Assembly: GCA_050084515.1 (NCBI GenBank)
Contig: CM114272.1
Coordinates: 18,228,001 to 18,292,000, forward strand
Direction: 5' to 3'
Source: Blasia pusilla
Lineage: Eukaryota > Marchantiophyta > Marchantiopsida > Blasiales
DNA length: 64,000 nt
Below, piece after piece: positions 1 through 10,344 of this stretch. The translations under genes were made by a program, and so were the position numbers. Every line of letters starts with the position of its first letter. Position 1 is the stretch's first letter. The notes beneath the pieces were generated by a model. The model saw nothing but the letters and a program-made list of their open reading frames with translations, did no database searches and had not been told where the DNA came from.

Positions 1-558
1 GCGATGGTCCTGAGGTGATTATATTCGATTCTGAAGGTATTTATGTTTATGATGATATAGCTGTCTATTAATTCCAAGAATAGAAAAATTGTGTATGTAT
101 TCCAACATTAGTAAAATTGTGGTAATTCTTGAATACTGTCAACATGCATTGTCTCATGCACTTTTCTCTTGCTCATGCAGCAGATAGGCAAGTCTTTCTC
201 ATATTTGTATCACTGAATTTCATATTTCTCATGACATTGGCATGGACTCCTTTTTAGGGACTTCTATAAAGAATGATCCACACTTGGAGCATTCCCCTTC
301 TCCATGTATCCCAAAGAGGAGGACAAGCTTTGGTGATGGGATTCAAGGAAAGCAACGCAAGAGCTCTATGGGTGGTACCGTGGCCCAAGCCTTGACAATA
401 TCAAGTATAACATTCATGGATACAATGATGGAAGATCGTCACGAACGATTGTAAGATAGACGCATATACCAACAAGAAGCAAATGCTTTTGAGAAACTTA
501 GTGATGCAATAGCAATTTCCTTGCTAAGAAAGCAAACACCATGTAAGCAGAGATAAGG
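1..558 (+). pseudogene. Possible Myb/SANT-like accessory ORF of the adjacent Harbinger element (C-terminal part)
   Basis: An open segment at 242-454 (70 codons from its Met) continues in the same frame past one TAA for about 30 more sensible codons, ending with a polar, helix-like stretch (EANAFEKLSDAIAISLL). A short open piece (3-68) precedes a T-rich, intron-like stretch ending in GCAG near 180. PIF/Harbinger elements usually carry a second ORF for a Myb/SANT-like DNA-binding protein that helps the transposase, and such proteins often end in a charged helix. Its position tail-to-tail with the transposase is what suggests this role; the DNA-binding domain itself would lie left of the window. 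The assignment is inference. It could also be unrelated sequence. Confidence 0.35.
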
Positions 559-629
559 AAGCACCATGACAAGTTTCATATATGATAATACTTTATTGAA
601 AATATGGGACATTACAATCATTGTGTGTG

Positions 630-1790
630 TTATCTTGTATTATGCTCATATGCATGTGGCAATATGTGGTCTAGAAGTCCATCTCTATTTGCCCTTCCAT
701 CATTTGTAACCTCATTATTGGGGACGAAGCTTATGAAACTTTGTGGAAGAGGTCTTGTTGTACTTGTAAGGTTGATGACTCCATCTGGAGCATAGTCACC
801 CCTATCAATCATGATGTTGTGGAGGATACAACAAGCAAATATAATGTATAAAAATCTATTCAAGTTTGGATTATAAATAAGTCGATTGAGAATTTGCCAC
901 GAACCTTTGAGTCGTCCAAATGCCCTTTCTACACACATGCGCATAGAAGAGTGAAGATGGTTCCAAGACTCTTCTCTCCCAATTTCTCCTGGATATAGGA
1001 CCATGAGGCAAGGTAAGAGTGGATATCTTGCATCATTGGTAATGTACTCTTGAATTATGTTGCCATTTCTAAGTGGAAGTTTGGGACCCGTAAGAACCCT
1101 TGTAGATGAACTTGCTAATTTGTAGAAAGTCAAGTTTTGGAGAAGTCGGGTTTCATGAACACAACCACGGTATGCTCCAAAGATATCCAAAAATCTTAAT
1201 TCATGATCCACAATTGCTTGCATGGCACAAGCATAACACTTATTCTTGTGACTATACCATCATGTGGAATTTGAACCAGATGGTAGTTCAAGGAGGAAAT
1301 GCGTTCCATCAATAGCATCGCAAAAATTCAAAAATCCAGGTTGTGCTTCAAATCCAATTTTAACCCTCTCCATTCTTTCTCCAATAGGCCACCTCACTGC
1401 CCCATGAGCCACTTGTATGAGTGCATCGATGACTCTACCAACAATCCGCACTGCATTCGCCTTTTCGATGCCAAAGAGCTCACAAATTCCCAATAGTTGA
1501 TCCTGTCCACCAAGACGACTTAAATTGATAGCAACTTGCCTTTCAACATGCAACAATATATTAGATAAGGAGCGTAATGATCGTGGAGGTTTTGTGATCA
1601 ATCGTCTCCTTAATGGATCGCAAATGTAGTCAAATATAGTCACACTTACACGGACGAATTCTTTAGAACGTGCAAGATTTTCCCTACTCAAAATATTATG
1701 ATCAATGGCAAGGCTTGTAAGCCCTATTGACCTTGGTTGAATATACCAAGGACATGAAATGGAACACGACAAAGCACTTGCATGACTCAT
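630..1790 (-). pseudogene. PIF/Harbinger transposase (DDE_Tnp_4 nuclease), broken by one stop
   Basis: Two same-frame open segments (1790-1263 and 1259-630) are separated by a single TGA at 1260-1262. The upstream part has an N-terminal helical region followed by the first DDE block, CDAIDGTHF. The downstream part has AIVDHELRFLDIFGAYRG and the glutamate block MCVERAFGRLKGSW, then CCILHNIMID, which is typical of plant HARBI1-like transposases. The usual VHD after the glycine-rich turn reads VHE. Such enzymes cut the transposon ends and insert at short, often TAA-type, targets. Full length would be about 390 residues, close to normal for the family. No frameshift is seen, so decay is mild. The start at 1790 is the first Met of the open frame; the true start may lie upstream. 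Confidence 0.85.
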
Positions 1791-2429
1791 TAGGTGGAAG
1801 TACTTGAGAACATGAGAGTTGAAACGTACATCCTAGATCTAGTTCTCCTATGAAAGATGTAATGCCTTACTATCTAAAGAATGAAATAAATCCATTCTAA
1901 CGTTTCAAGAGGGTCGCCACTATAAAAATCCATATGCAATGATGATAAAAAGAAGATATTTTGATGAACCACTACAAGAAATGGGAGAGAGAATTGAAAG
2001 AAAATGGACATATACACTACTGAAAATAAAGTTGCACATAGATGTAAACGTGCACAACATTTGGAGAGATGAAAAAAAAAAGAAAATTGATTTGTGAATA
2101 GAATAAAAAAATTGAAAGATCAAAACAGAAGGAGAAAAGTGAAGAGAAAGTGAGAGAATGAGTCGAAAGAGAAAGGAGACAATGAAGAGACAATTGAAGA
2201 GAATGAGTCCAAAGAGGAGAGAAGGATGCTATTTGTAGCCTCTGTCTCTTTCCGTTCCTAATTAATAGAGTCAAGAATAACTAACGGAAATTATAGAAGA
2301 ATAATGGAATGAGGGAAAGAATATAAATGAGTATCTATAATAGATTTAATGCATTTAACTGTAACCGGTGAAATGCCTTGCTGTCCGATAGAGTCGCAGT
2401 GACCCTACGTCTACGATTGGGCTAGTAGC
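1791..2429. other. Non-coding flank, probably the 5' end of the Harbinger element
   Basis: No gene is seen. The stretch 2060-2220 is strongly purine-rich (A/G) on the plus strand, so the transcript strand of the transposase would be pyrimidine-rich there, as in a leader or promoter region. I could not identify a terminal inverted repeat or a target-site duplication. Confidence 0.35.
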
Positions 2430-2545
2430 ATGTCCATGGGACCCATTCCTAAACCTTCTAGCAAAAGAGGCTCTTTCCATCTTCCATCTTTGTCAAGGGC
2501 CTTATCTTGACTTGAAATTTGGGACACCTGATCCCCATGTTGGAT
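2430..2545 (+). repeat. Isolated fragment of the ~180-bp satellite
   Basis: This stretch contains CTTCTAGCAAAAGAGG, TTCCATCTTTGTCAAGG and AAATTTGGGACACCTGATCC in the same order and spacing as the tandem monomers at 3965-5690. It is separated from the main array by about 1.4 kb holding a solo LTR and unrecognised flanks, so the original array was interrupted. Confidence 0.65.
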
Positions 2546-2627
2546 TCTCAACATCCACTTCTCTGTGCACCATTAATCTGATCGACCCCATTGTATGAGG
2601 AGAAGCCTAGATTGATGGCTCCAACTC

Positions 2628-3630
2628 TGTCGCGCCCCTACTCTCCTTGAACGTCAATCTTTAGTGTTGCGGAAACATGCGTTCAGTAGGTCACGAACTC
2701 ATCGCCGATCTACACCCAAACACGAACTCTCGTTAGTCGGGTTTGGGCCAACCGGCGTTCCAACCCACCGAGTCCTCAACTCGGCGTCTCATCAAGCTCA
2801 ACCTTCCTTAGTTCCTAGCTTCCAAAACATGGCAAGTCCTTCAAGACTTGGAACAGACTTCCTGGTTAGTCCAGGGATCTAAAACGGCACTTGCGCGCCT
2901 AGCGATCCCAATTGTTCAACGGTCCTCGGGTGAGTTCCGAACCGAGACCCAAGTAATTGAGTCGCGGGGTGGAATCCAAGAGGGATGTCTAAAATTGCCT
3001 CAATGGACTTGGTGCAGGTTTTCCAACCCAACCCCCAAACTCGCGTTCCGTTCCATGCCCTTGAGCCGCCCCGCGGCGCCCAAAGTGGGGTTTGGGTTCC
3101 AAGCACTCTCGTAGACCTTCCCCCTTACTAGTACTTCTGGGGTTCTCCAATAACCCCTCCCCTTTGGGAAAAGAGGGTCGGGCCCTTCATTGTGGCCCTC
3201 AACCCGACTCCACTTACAGTCGTTTTTGGGTTGTATCTCGGCTGCTGCTTATGCGTTTGCAGCGATCTTTGGTGCGTTTGGACCAGCTCTCCATAATCTT
3301 TCCAACGCACCCTTATTTGCTCCAAACGCATCTCGTCGCTAAAAGTTATGGCCATAAATACAGTCGGAAACTCTCAAACGCTAGTGGCGTTCCAAATCCG
3401 GATCTTCCTTTTGGCAACCCACTTCCTAGACTCGACTTCTTTCAAGTCTCATTCCGCGTTTGGTCCAAGTTTCTCAGTCGCGACCATAACACCTGAAACG
3501 CGACTCCTTGCTCGCGTCTCGTCTCTTGTCTCCTCTTTGAGACAACTCCAACGCGCAAACCATCTTAGCGTGAGCCCGCTAATGTTCCGATGTTCCGCTT
3601 GGCACTTGTTTGGTCATGAGGGTCGCGACA
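2628..3630. mobile_element. Solo LTR, 1003 bp, with perfect 5-bp target-site duplication
   Basis: The element starts TGTCGCGCCCCT (2628-2639) and ends AGGGTCGCGACA (3619-3630), a TG...CA LTR with a near-perfect 12-bp terminal inverted repeat (one mismatch). It is bracketed by AACTC at 2623-2627 and AACTC at 3631-3635. A single LTR with intact duplications and no internal region is the product of LTR-LTR recombination. It is clearly more GC-rich than the AT-rich satellite around it. It matches neither family A nor family B LTRs of this window, so it is a third LTR family. Short open frames inside it are not credible genes. Confidence 0.92.
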
Positions 3631-3964
3631 AACTCAGACGTCAAAGGAGTCATAGTAATATGACATAGGTGGTTTATGGATTAGTATTACTAGGATTATC
3701 TAACCCTATATTGCAGCAGGGTCGGGGCACCCTGATGCAATATGGGGTTAGATAAATTTCTATTAATAGAAACAAAGAAAAATAGGTAAAAACTTAGTTT
3801 CCCGAGTAGTGAAGTAGTCAAGAGCCGCAACAGTAGCGCTTTCTCGTATGTCGAGTTTAATCCATGGTCATGTTTCATTGAAGCTCTTATGTGAGCGCAC
3901 GGACGGACTAGGCCACTTTGTATCTCCAAGTTGTGTAATATATTTTAGTGATTTGTCACTTTCT
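3631..3964. other. Unrecognised spacer with a hairpin
   Basis: After the target duplication of the solo LTR there is no gene or satellite until about 3965. The only structure I see is the hairpin at 3696-3755, described separately. Confidence 0.4.
3696..3755. repeat. 27-bp-arm inverted repeat (hairpin)
   Basis: The left arm 3696-3722 and right arm 3729-3755 are reverse complements with about two mismatches, separated by a 6-base CGGGGC loop. The outer part reads TTATCTAACCC / GGGGTTAGATAA. It could be a foldback remnant, the junction of two transposon termini, or a small-RNA-like hairpin; the sequence does not decide. Confidence 0.85.
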
Positions 3965-5690
3965 TTATTCTCACACTCCAAGGTGTATCTAGACACTTTC
4001 AAAAGTTTCAAGAAAAATGGAATTATGACCAAAAATGAAAAAATATTGATTTGGTTCTTAGACGCTCTTGATTAAACCTTCTAGCAAAAAAGGTCTTTCC
4101 AATTTCCATCTTGTTCAAGGATCTCATTTTAAGCTTAAATTTGGGACACTTAATCCTTAAGTTTAATCTAGACTTCGTGCAAAGGTTCAAGTAGAATGAA
4201 GTTGTGACCAAAAACCCAAAAATATTTAAGTAGTTTCGGGATTCGTGCCATCAAATCTTCTACCAAAAGAGGGTCTTTCTATTTTCCATCTTCTTCAAGG
4301 TTCTCATATTGAACTGAAATTTATGAAAATGGATCCTTAAGATATATCTAGACTTCTTGGAAATTTTCAAGCAAAATGGAGTTGGGACCAAAAGCTCAAA
4401 AATGTGTAAGTCGTTTTTAGACCCTATGGATTAAATCTTTTAGCAAAAGAGGATTTCTCCAATTTCCATCTTGTTCAAGGACCTCATCTTGACCCAAGTA
4501 TTGAGACACTTGATCCTTACAAAGAATCTAGACTTCTTAAAAAATTTAAAGCAAAATGAAGTTGGGACCCAAAACCCAAAAATATTTAAGTGCTTTTTGG
4601 ATCGGCGCAATTAAACCTTCTTCGAAAAGAGGGTCTCTCTAATTTCCATCTTGTTCAAGGATCTCATCTTGATCTAAAATTTGAAACATTTCAGCTTAAG
4701 ATGAATCTAGAATTTATGAAAAGTCTCAAGAAAAATAGAGTTGTGACCAAAAGACCAAAAATATTTAAGTGGTTTTTGGACCCACGCTATCAGACCTTCT
4801 AGTACAAGAGGGTATTTCCAATTTACATCTTGTTCAAGGACCTCATCTTGGCATGAAATTTGGAACCCTCAATCCTTAAGCAATATCTAGGCTTCCAACA
4901 AAGTTTGAAGCAAAATTGAGTTATGACCTAAAGCCCAAAAATATTTAAGTGTTTTTTGGACGCACGCGTTTAAACCTCCTTGGAAAAAAGGGTATTTCCA
5001 ATTTCCATCGTGCTCAAGGATCTCATCTTGACATGAAATTTGGGAAAATTTATACTTAATGTGAATCTAGACTCCTCGCAAAGTTTCAAGAAAAATGGAT
5101 TTGTGACCAAAAGCCCAAAAATTATTTCAATGGTTTTTTGGCCCGTGCGATTAGACTTTCTAGCAAAAAAGGATCTTTCTAAATTCCATCTTTTTCAGGG
5201 ATCTCATCTTAAACTAAAATTTGGGACATTCGATCCTTAAAAAGTATTTAGACTTCCAAAAAAGTTTCAAGCAAAATGGATTTATGCGCAAAAATATTTA
5301 AGTAGTTCTTTGATGCTCTTGATTAAACCTTCTAGCAAAAAATGGTCTTTCCAATTTCCATCTTGTTCAACGATCTCATCTTCATCTGAAATTTGGGACA
5401 CTTGATCCTTAAGGTTAATCTAGACTTCTTGAAAAGTTTTCAAATAAAATGGAATTGTGATGAAAAACCCAAAAATATTTAAATGGATTTTAGACTCGCG
5501 CGATCCGAGCGTTGAGCAAAAGAGGATCTTTCTAATTTCCATCTTGTTCAAGGACCTCATCTTGACTTGAAATTTGTGACACTCGATCCTTAAGGAGTAT
5601 TTAGAATTCTTGTAAAGTCTCAAGAAAAATAGAGTTGTGACCCAAAATCCATTATTTAAATACTTTTTGGACTTTGTCACATCTTTTAGA
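3965..5690 (+). repeat. Tandem satellite array, ~180-bp monomer, about nine to ten diverged copies
   Basis: The landmark TTCCATCTTGTTCAAGGATC (with variants) recurs at about 4100, 4280, 4460, 4640, 4820, 5000, 5180, 5355 and 5535, a period of about 180 bp. Each monomer also carries a CTTCTAGCAAAAGAGG-like block, a GGGACACTTGATCCTTAAG-like block, an AATCTAGACTTC-like block and CCCAAAAATATTTAAGT. Copies differ by many substitutions and small indels. A 180-bp AT-rich monomer is within the size range of plant centromeric or pericentromeric satellites, but nothing here shows that function. Short open frames inside are satellite artefacts. Confidence 0.92.
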
Positions 5691-5719
5691 ATATATCAAC
5701 AAGATCTTGTAGAGCGCCT

Positions 5720-5902
5720 TCAAGGATCGTGGAAGACAGCCTAAGGATGTTGAGATTAACTTGCTGAGGCCACATATAACTTGTTAGAGCAAGTTTCCCT
5801 TTAATTTTGGTTCATTTGGAGCCATATATAAAAACTTACTATTTTCCTCCTTGCCTTGTGTGTAACCCAAACCTCTCATTAGGAGAGTGGTTTTGGTTTA
5901 AC

Positions 5903-5967
<65 letters not shown>

Positions 5968-6130
5968 TTGATTTATATGAGATATTTTGGTACTTGATTG
6001 TCTCATTATTTGGATGCCACGAGTTAGAGTGGGATCATGTGTGTTTGTGTGTGTGTTCGTTGATAGCGATGTATGTTGTGTAGCGATACGTATGCGCATA
6101 AATAACTACCCGAAATTCCCTCATATGTGT
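5720..6130 (-). mobile_element. Inverted fragment of the family-A LTR
   Basis: Read on the minus strand this matches the family-A LTR at 28659-29314: the CATACGTATCGCTACACAAC start block, the GATCCCA block, the pyrimidine-rich tract (expanded here to a GA/TC microsatellite), CACTCTCCTAATGAGAGG, and GGCTCCAAATGA near the far end. Its orientation is opposite to that LTR and to the neighbouring family-A sequence at 6140-6413, so the region is rearranged. Confidence 0.65.
5905..5964. repeat. (GA)30 microsatellite
   Basis: Sixty bases of uninterrupted GA dinucleotide within the inverted family-A LTR fragment. Other copies of this LTR have only a short CTCTCT tract here, so it expanded after insertion. 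Confidence 0.98.
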
Positions 6131-6139
6131 AGTGCAAAA

Positions 6140-6413
6140 GATCAAAATGGGTAATCTGAACAATGTCGGTATCGTTCCTTAGAAACTTCCAACTTGACCC
6201 CAACGTAGTTGCAAAGACAAGTTCTCCACTTAACAAGTCGTACTCCCATGGTGATGACGATGCTCAAACTCCTCTGATGTGCGGTGTGGATGTAGCGATA
6301 CTTTGCGACAATGGCAACACATAACGGCTGTAAATGAAACGACACTCATTGATGGGATGCGACGTGTAATGGAAACCTCTCCTCTATTAGCTAAACACAC
6401 TCTGCTCCTCAAT
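6140..6413. mobile_element. Family-A leader (5' UTR) fragment
   Basis: Colinear with 10784-11055 in the leader of copy A1: ATGGGTAA..., CTTGACCCCAAC, AAGTC(A/G)TACTCC, GATGCTCAAAC and ATGTGCGGTG occur in the same order. It is non-coding and ends where the CACTA terminus begins at 6417. Confidence 0.6.
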
Positions 6414-6459
6414 GATCACTAGTACAAAAACTCCCTCTGGATGACTTAGAAAAATGACT

Positions 6460-6905
6460 AGATGTTACTCAAACCGGGCCTGTGTGACTAAGTAATTACT
6501 TAACTAGACTCTAGTAATAAAAATTACTCCTAGTCGTATAAGTTATTACTAAAACCGAGGGTAGTCATATCTAAGTCTCTTTTTTGTTACTCAACATAGT
6601 CACTAAATATGACTTCACCTAGTCATTTTGTATGACTAGGTTAAGTCATAAGAAATGACTAGACGAGTCATAAAGAATGACTTGTCTAATCATAAAAAAT
6701 GACTAGATGAGTAATAAAGAATGACTGGAGGAGTCATAAGGATTGACTAAACGCTTCATTAAGAATGACTAGATCCATTAAGAAATGACTAGACGCGTCA
6801 TCAATAATGACTAGGCGAGTCATTAACTATGACTACTCAGAGTAATAAATAACGACTTCATGCGTCATAAGAAAATGACTAAGTCATTAAAATGACTTGT
6901 CCATG
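6460..6905. repeat. CACTA subterminal repeats
   Basis: A dozen or more copies, in both orientations, of a short motif close to AATGACTAGACGAGTCAT, with AGTCAT/ATGACT half-sites between them. Dense short subterminal repeats are the transposase-binding regions of CACTA elements (the En/Spm TNPA-type arrangement). Confidence 0.85.
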
Positions 6906-7224
6906 TCATTTACAATATCCAAATAACAACTATATCAGTCATTATGTATAACATATTGCTTTATTGCTGACAGAAATATGTACATGAAATTGGCATTTTA
7001 GTCCATTTTGTATCCATGAATATGAATTACTCCTTCCTACCTATCCTCCCTACACCTATCACTACTTCTCTTACATCCATGCAATGGAGGTGCGATTATG
7101 TATGTGTTGTACAGTCCTAATGCTACCACCATCGTGTGAAGACATACAAGCACATTACTCATGTACCAACCCATCCATTTTGTAGCATTTGATCAAATCA
7201 GTTTTTCACAGTAAAAAATCCTGT

Positions 7225-7510
7225 CTATATTCCTAGAAAGAGCAGATTGTGGGCCCAATATGACAAAACCAATATGACAAAAAACTTCTTAGTAGTCAAC
7301 CACGGAGGGAAGTTGTAATTCAACATGGTTACATGCCAACAAGAATATACATTGTTCTTGTCTCCGAATGGATTGACTCCATCGGTTGAGAGGCCAAGTC
7401 TCACATTCCTTGTCTCTCTTGGAAACTCTGGCCATCTCCGGTCGATGAATCTCCAATGTTCAGAATCTCCGATGTGCCGCTGCAGACCATCGATACCCAA
7501 CAGCAGCTAA
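7225..7510 (-). pseudogene. CACTA TNP2-type transposase fragment
   Basis: About 90 residues are readable, with the conserved block RNVRLGLSTDGVNPFG followed by YSCWHVTMLNYNFPPWL. This is the signature of plant CACTA transposases (transposase family tnp2), normally over 700 residues. Upstream residues GLQRHIGDSEHW also fit. The frame closes at 7225 and the N-terminus is lost at the junction with gypsy copy A1 near 7510. Non-functional remnant. Confidence 0.8.
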
Positions 7511-8746
7511 CCGAGTGTTCATCCCTCCAAAGAGATCCAACACCTGAATACCCTCCTCTGGGATGCGCCACACAATGGGTGTGGTATCCAAGGGCATCAT
7601 CATAGCACTATGTGCTACCTTGAGTTCCTCTGATCTGTCCCGCTCTGGTGCAAAGATCTCACTCCACGTGGTCTGCACATGCTTAGTGGCTAAGCGTCGA
7701 AGCTCCTTAGTTGAGCCCCAAAGCGGCACCTCTTCTCCACGGACTGATGCGGCTACCATGACACTCCTCTCAATAGAAATGTTAGGAACGGGAGTATCCT
7801 CTGCATGGACATGTCCCTCAATCAAGTCACTAGGCCACGTGATGGCATTGGTAAATGCTGCTAGGGTCGCCATCTCTCTTGGCCCTCGCTCGATCACTGC
7901 ATCTGTGAATCAAACGGGTAATAAGCTAAGGCGCCCATCACCTAAATGCCATCTTGGTCTGTAAGACGCTAACTCCTCCCACTAATCCAGGGAAAATCCC
8001 ATCGGGTATAACACTGCTCCACCAACCAAGACGTCGTAGGACTCTGCATCAATCACTATCACCTTGGCTTGCACCACGGACTCATCTGTAGGATGTCCTG
8101 GGCGAATCCTCACCACGACCTCCTCTCGGGTGATATACTGTGTGGTACTCTCTCCACCGTAGGATGTTTGTATCCAGAATGGACAACGCTCCACATCGGC
8201 TCTCGTCAAGCCCAATCCTCTGAATGACGCTTTCCCCAACATCAGGGGTTGCGCTCCTAAATCCAACAAGACGCGATGCGAACTAAAAGCTCTACCTCCT
8301 AGACTCACCAACTAGAAGACCTCTCCGCGGTTATCCAGCAACACAACACCAGGAGAAGCCATGGCACACTCTATCGCGGGTCTAGCTCGCATCTCCGCCA
8401 TCCTAGCAGCCGCAACCAACCATGAATCTGACGTGGATGGCCCGAGCATCCGCTCCAACGGCAGGTCCATCACCTCCTCTGCAATCATCTCTGAACATGA
8501 TGCAAGAACTCCAACTCCACGCTCACATAGTGTAGCGGCCAACCAAAACACCTTGGCGGGCGTACCTCCCAATGTCATAACATCAAAAGCAGAAAATAGC
8601 GATGCACGGTACACCATCGTGGCCACCCCCAACATTGTAATCAATACATGCTCCTCCTGAGCATCAGCAATAGGACTCGTCGCACTTATTTCTCCCATTG
8701 CCCTCTGTTCCTGCACACTAATAACATCACCAACTCTCCAGGAACT
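7510..8746 (-). pseudogene. A1 protease and beginning of methyltransferase
   Basis: Same frame as Gag. The retropepsin motif reads LLDLGAQPLML (DSG altered to DLG), followed by the flap/linker YDVLVGGAVLYPMGF, the equivalent of the usual C-terminal ILG block. TAG at 8312-8314 replaces a Gln seen in A2 (EVFQLV), and TAG at 7982-7984 replaces a Tyr. Downstream, a ~150-residue linker leads to VLDLFGGMNTRLAAVG (about 7510-7560), the methyltransferase motif I. The copy breaks off right after this motif into CACTA sequence. The protease would be inactive. Confidence 0.82.
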
Positions 8747-8749
8747 CTA

Positions 8750-10342
8750 ATTAGGACCCATCAATGGGACCCTCATCGCCTCGGACAACATGAAAGATTG
8801 AGGAAGCGTGGTCTGTTTCCTGGCTTCCCCTCGCTATGGATCCAACTCTGCGGCTGCTCCACACGTCACAACTGCGGTGGCCTCCATCTGGGCAATCCCA
8901 AACATCCAACCAAGATCCTCCATATCTTTGGCTGCTCCATATGATGTCGACACCACGGATCCGACATCCGGTAACCTTAATGCCATAGCGGCAAACTGCT
9001 CCTGTAGCTGCTGTATCTGAGCAACCATCCCAGCCTCACGCGCGACCCATCCCTTGACGCGTCTAGATGGTGGGACATCCACCACCATGTGGGAAACTCC
9101 AACTCCTTGTCCCCCAACAGGACCACCTGGTGCATGACCTCTAGGCCCACCTAGACCGGCTACTCGATCTGGTGCCCTCTTTGGCCCTTGGTCCGGACGT
9201 AACTCAGGGTGTAAACTAAAACACCTGGCGCATGTGTGACCATATCTATGATAATACTCAGACTGATAATCTCTTGGTGTAGCACCATCTCCTCCTCCAT
9301 GTTGAGGCACACGTCCATGATCCTGACGAGTGCAATCACGTTGATGATGGGCTACAACACATGACCAACAAGAAATCGTAGGCTGCTACTGCTAAGTTGC
9401 ATATGAAGGCGCAAGTCTCTGTGGCATGGCCTCCCGGTATCCTCCCTGAGCTCATGGTGCCATAGTCGACCTATCTCGGAGTCCACGTTGCTGCACTAGT
9501 GGTGTAGACCATCGTGACTGCTCTCACCCAAAACCCATGGCATCTATGCTCTCCTCCGCCATGTTGCGCTCAATGTTCTTGGCGATCCTAAAAACATCTC
9601 TCAACGTAGGGGAGGTGTTCATAAGAAGCACCCCCTCCCACACTGGTGTCCATAGGATACGGTCCAACATCGCGTACCATGACCGGATAGCCTGAGCCTC
9701 TGTTGCCCCCTGAGTGACGTTGATCAATCGGCGCAAGTGAGTGTAAGACTCACGCAAACTCTCACCCAGGCGTCTCCAAAAATCGTGGATGCTCCGCAAC
9801 TTCTCCGTCCGTATCCCCTGGTAGCTCGCCCTCAACCCAACAAAGAACTCAACCACGGGGTTGAACCTGGGACGAACCCGACTAGACGGTGTAACTGCTC
9901 TAGTGCGAGTGACCCCTCCTAAAACATCACTAGTGGAAGAGGAAGTAGCCTCTTCTGACTCCTCCTCCTCATCTGGGAACGGCTCCATCCATGACACATA
10001 GTGTGGATCATAGTAGAGTCGCCATGCCTCAATCTCCTGGGTATATCTGTGGGAGAACTCATGGTAATCATCCATGGGTGCCTCCTCTAAATGTTGGAAC
10101 ATACCGTTCCATGCTGTAAACGGGTTGAACTCTCTAGAGATCCTAGCGCGCTCTGAGTCACACCAACTCCTTAACTCCAAAATGAAGTTGTGTAGCTCTA
10201 TGGTGCCTACAGCACCCCAAAACTTACGCGGTCCTCTACCTCGGTCGTCCATCTCGTACGCCCAATTGATAGGACCATTGAATGTATACGGTGGATTACT
10301 AGCACACTCCTCTATACTCTCCCCCTCGTCTAAAGATGACAC
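8750..10342 (-). pseudogene. A1 Gag with zinc-knuckle region
   Basis: The Gag core (10342-9527) contains WAYEMDDRGRGPRKFWGAVG, the NPFTAWNGMFQHLEEAPMDD block, and the retrotransposon-Gag-like segment YQGIRTEKLRSIHDFWRRLG...LRRLINVTQG. In the same frame follow TGA 9524-9526, TGA 9452-9454 and TAG 9392-9394. Then come a CxxC...H...C-like knuckle (SCWSCVVAHHQRDC, around 9330-9375) and a second knuckle-like block around 9240 whose leading ligands are altered. Next is a glutamine-rich helix (AQIQQLQEQFAAMALRL), with further TAGs at 8834-8836 and 8747-8749. Gag would assemble the particle and package RNA. By comparison with the other copies, the five stops stand where Arg (two) or Gln (three) is found. 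Confidence 0.85.
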
Positions 10343-10344
10343 AC

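Larger units (their letters stand above)
6417..7510 (-). mobile_element. CACTA (En/Spm) transposon, one terminus plus transposase fragment
   Basis: The left boundary reads CACTAGTACAAAAACTCC (6417-6434), the classical CACTA terminal signature. It is followed by a dense subterminal repeat zone (6460-6905) and, at 7225-7510, a TNP2-type transposase fragment on the minus strand. The left end is therefore the 3' end of the element. I see no matching second terminus; at about 7510 it passes directly into the methyltransferase region of gypsy copy A1, so this is a truncated copy. Sequence 6906-7224 has no recognisable feature. Confidence 0.82.

Noticed and set aside
3092-3668. Open frames of 106-134 codons in the solo LTR
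   Set aside because: They lie within a defined LTR with perfect target duplications, in overlapping frames on both strands, and have no protein-like pattern.
3965-5690. CRISPR-like array
   Set aside because: The repeat unit is the whole ~180-bp monomer with no short-repeat/spacer structure, and the DNA is plant nuclear.
5839-6099. Open frame with a long Leu-Ser repeat
   Set aside because: It is only the translation of the (GA)30 microsatellite.
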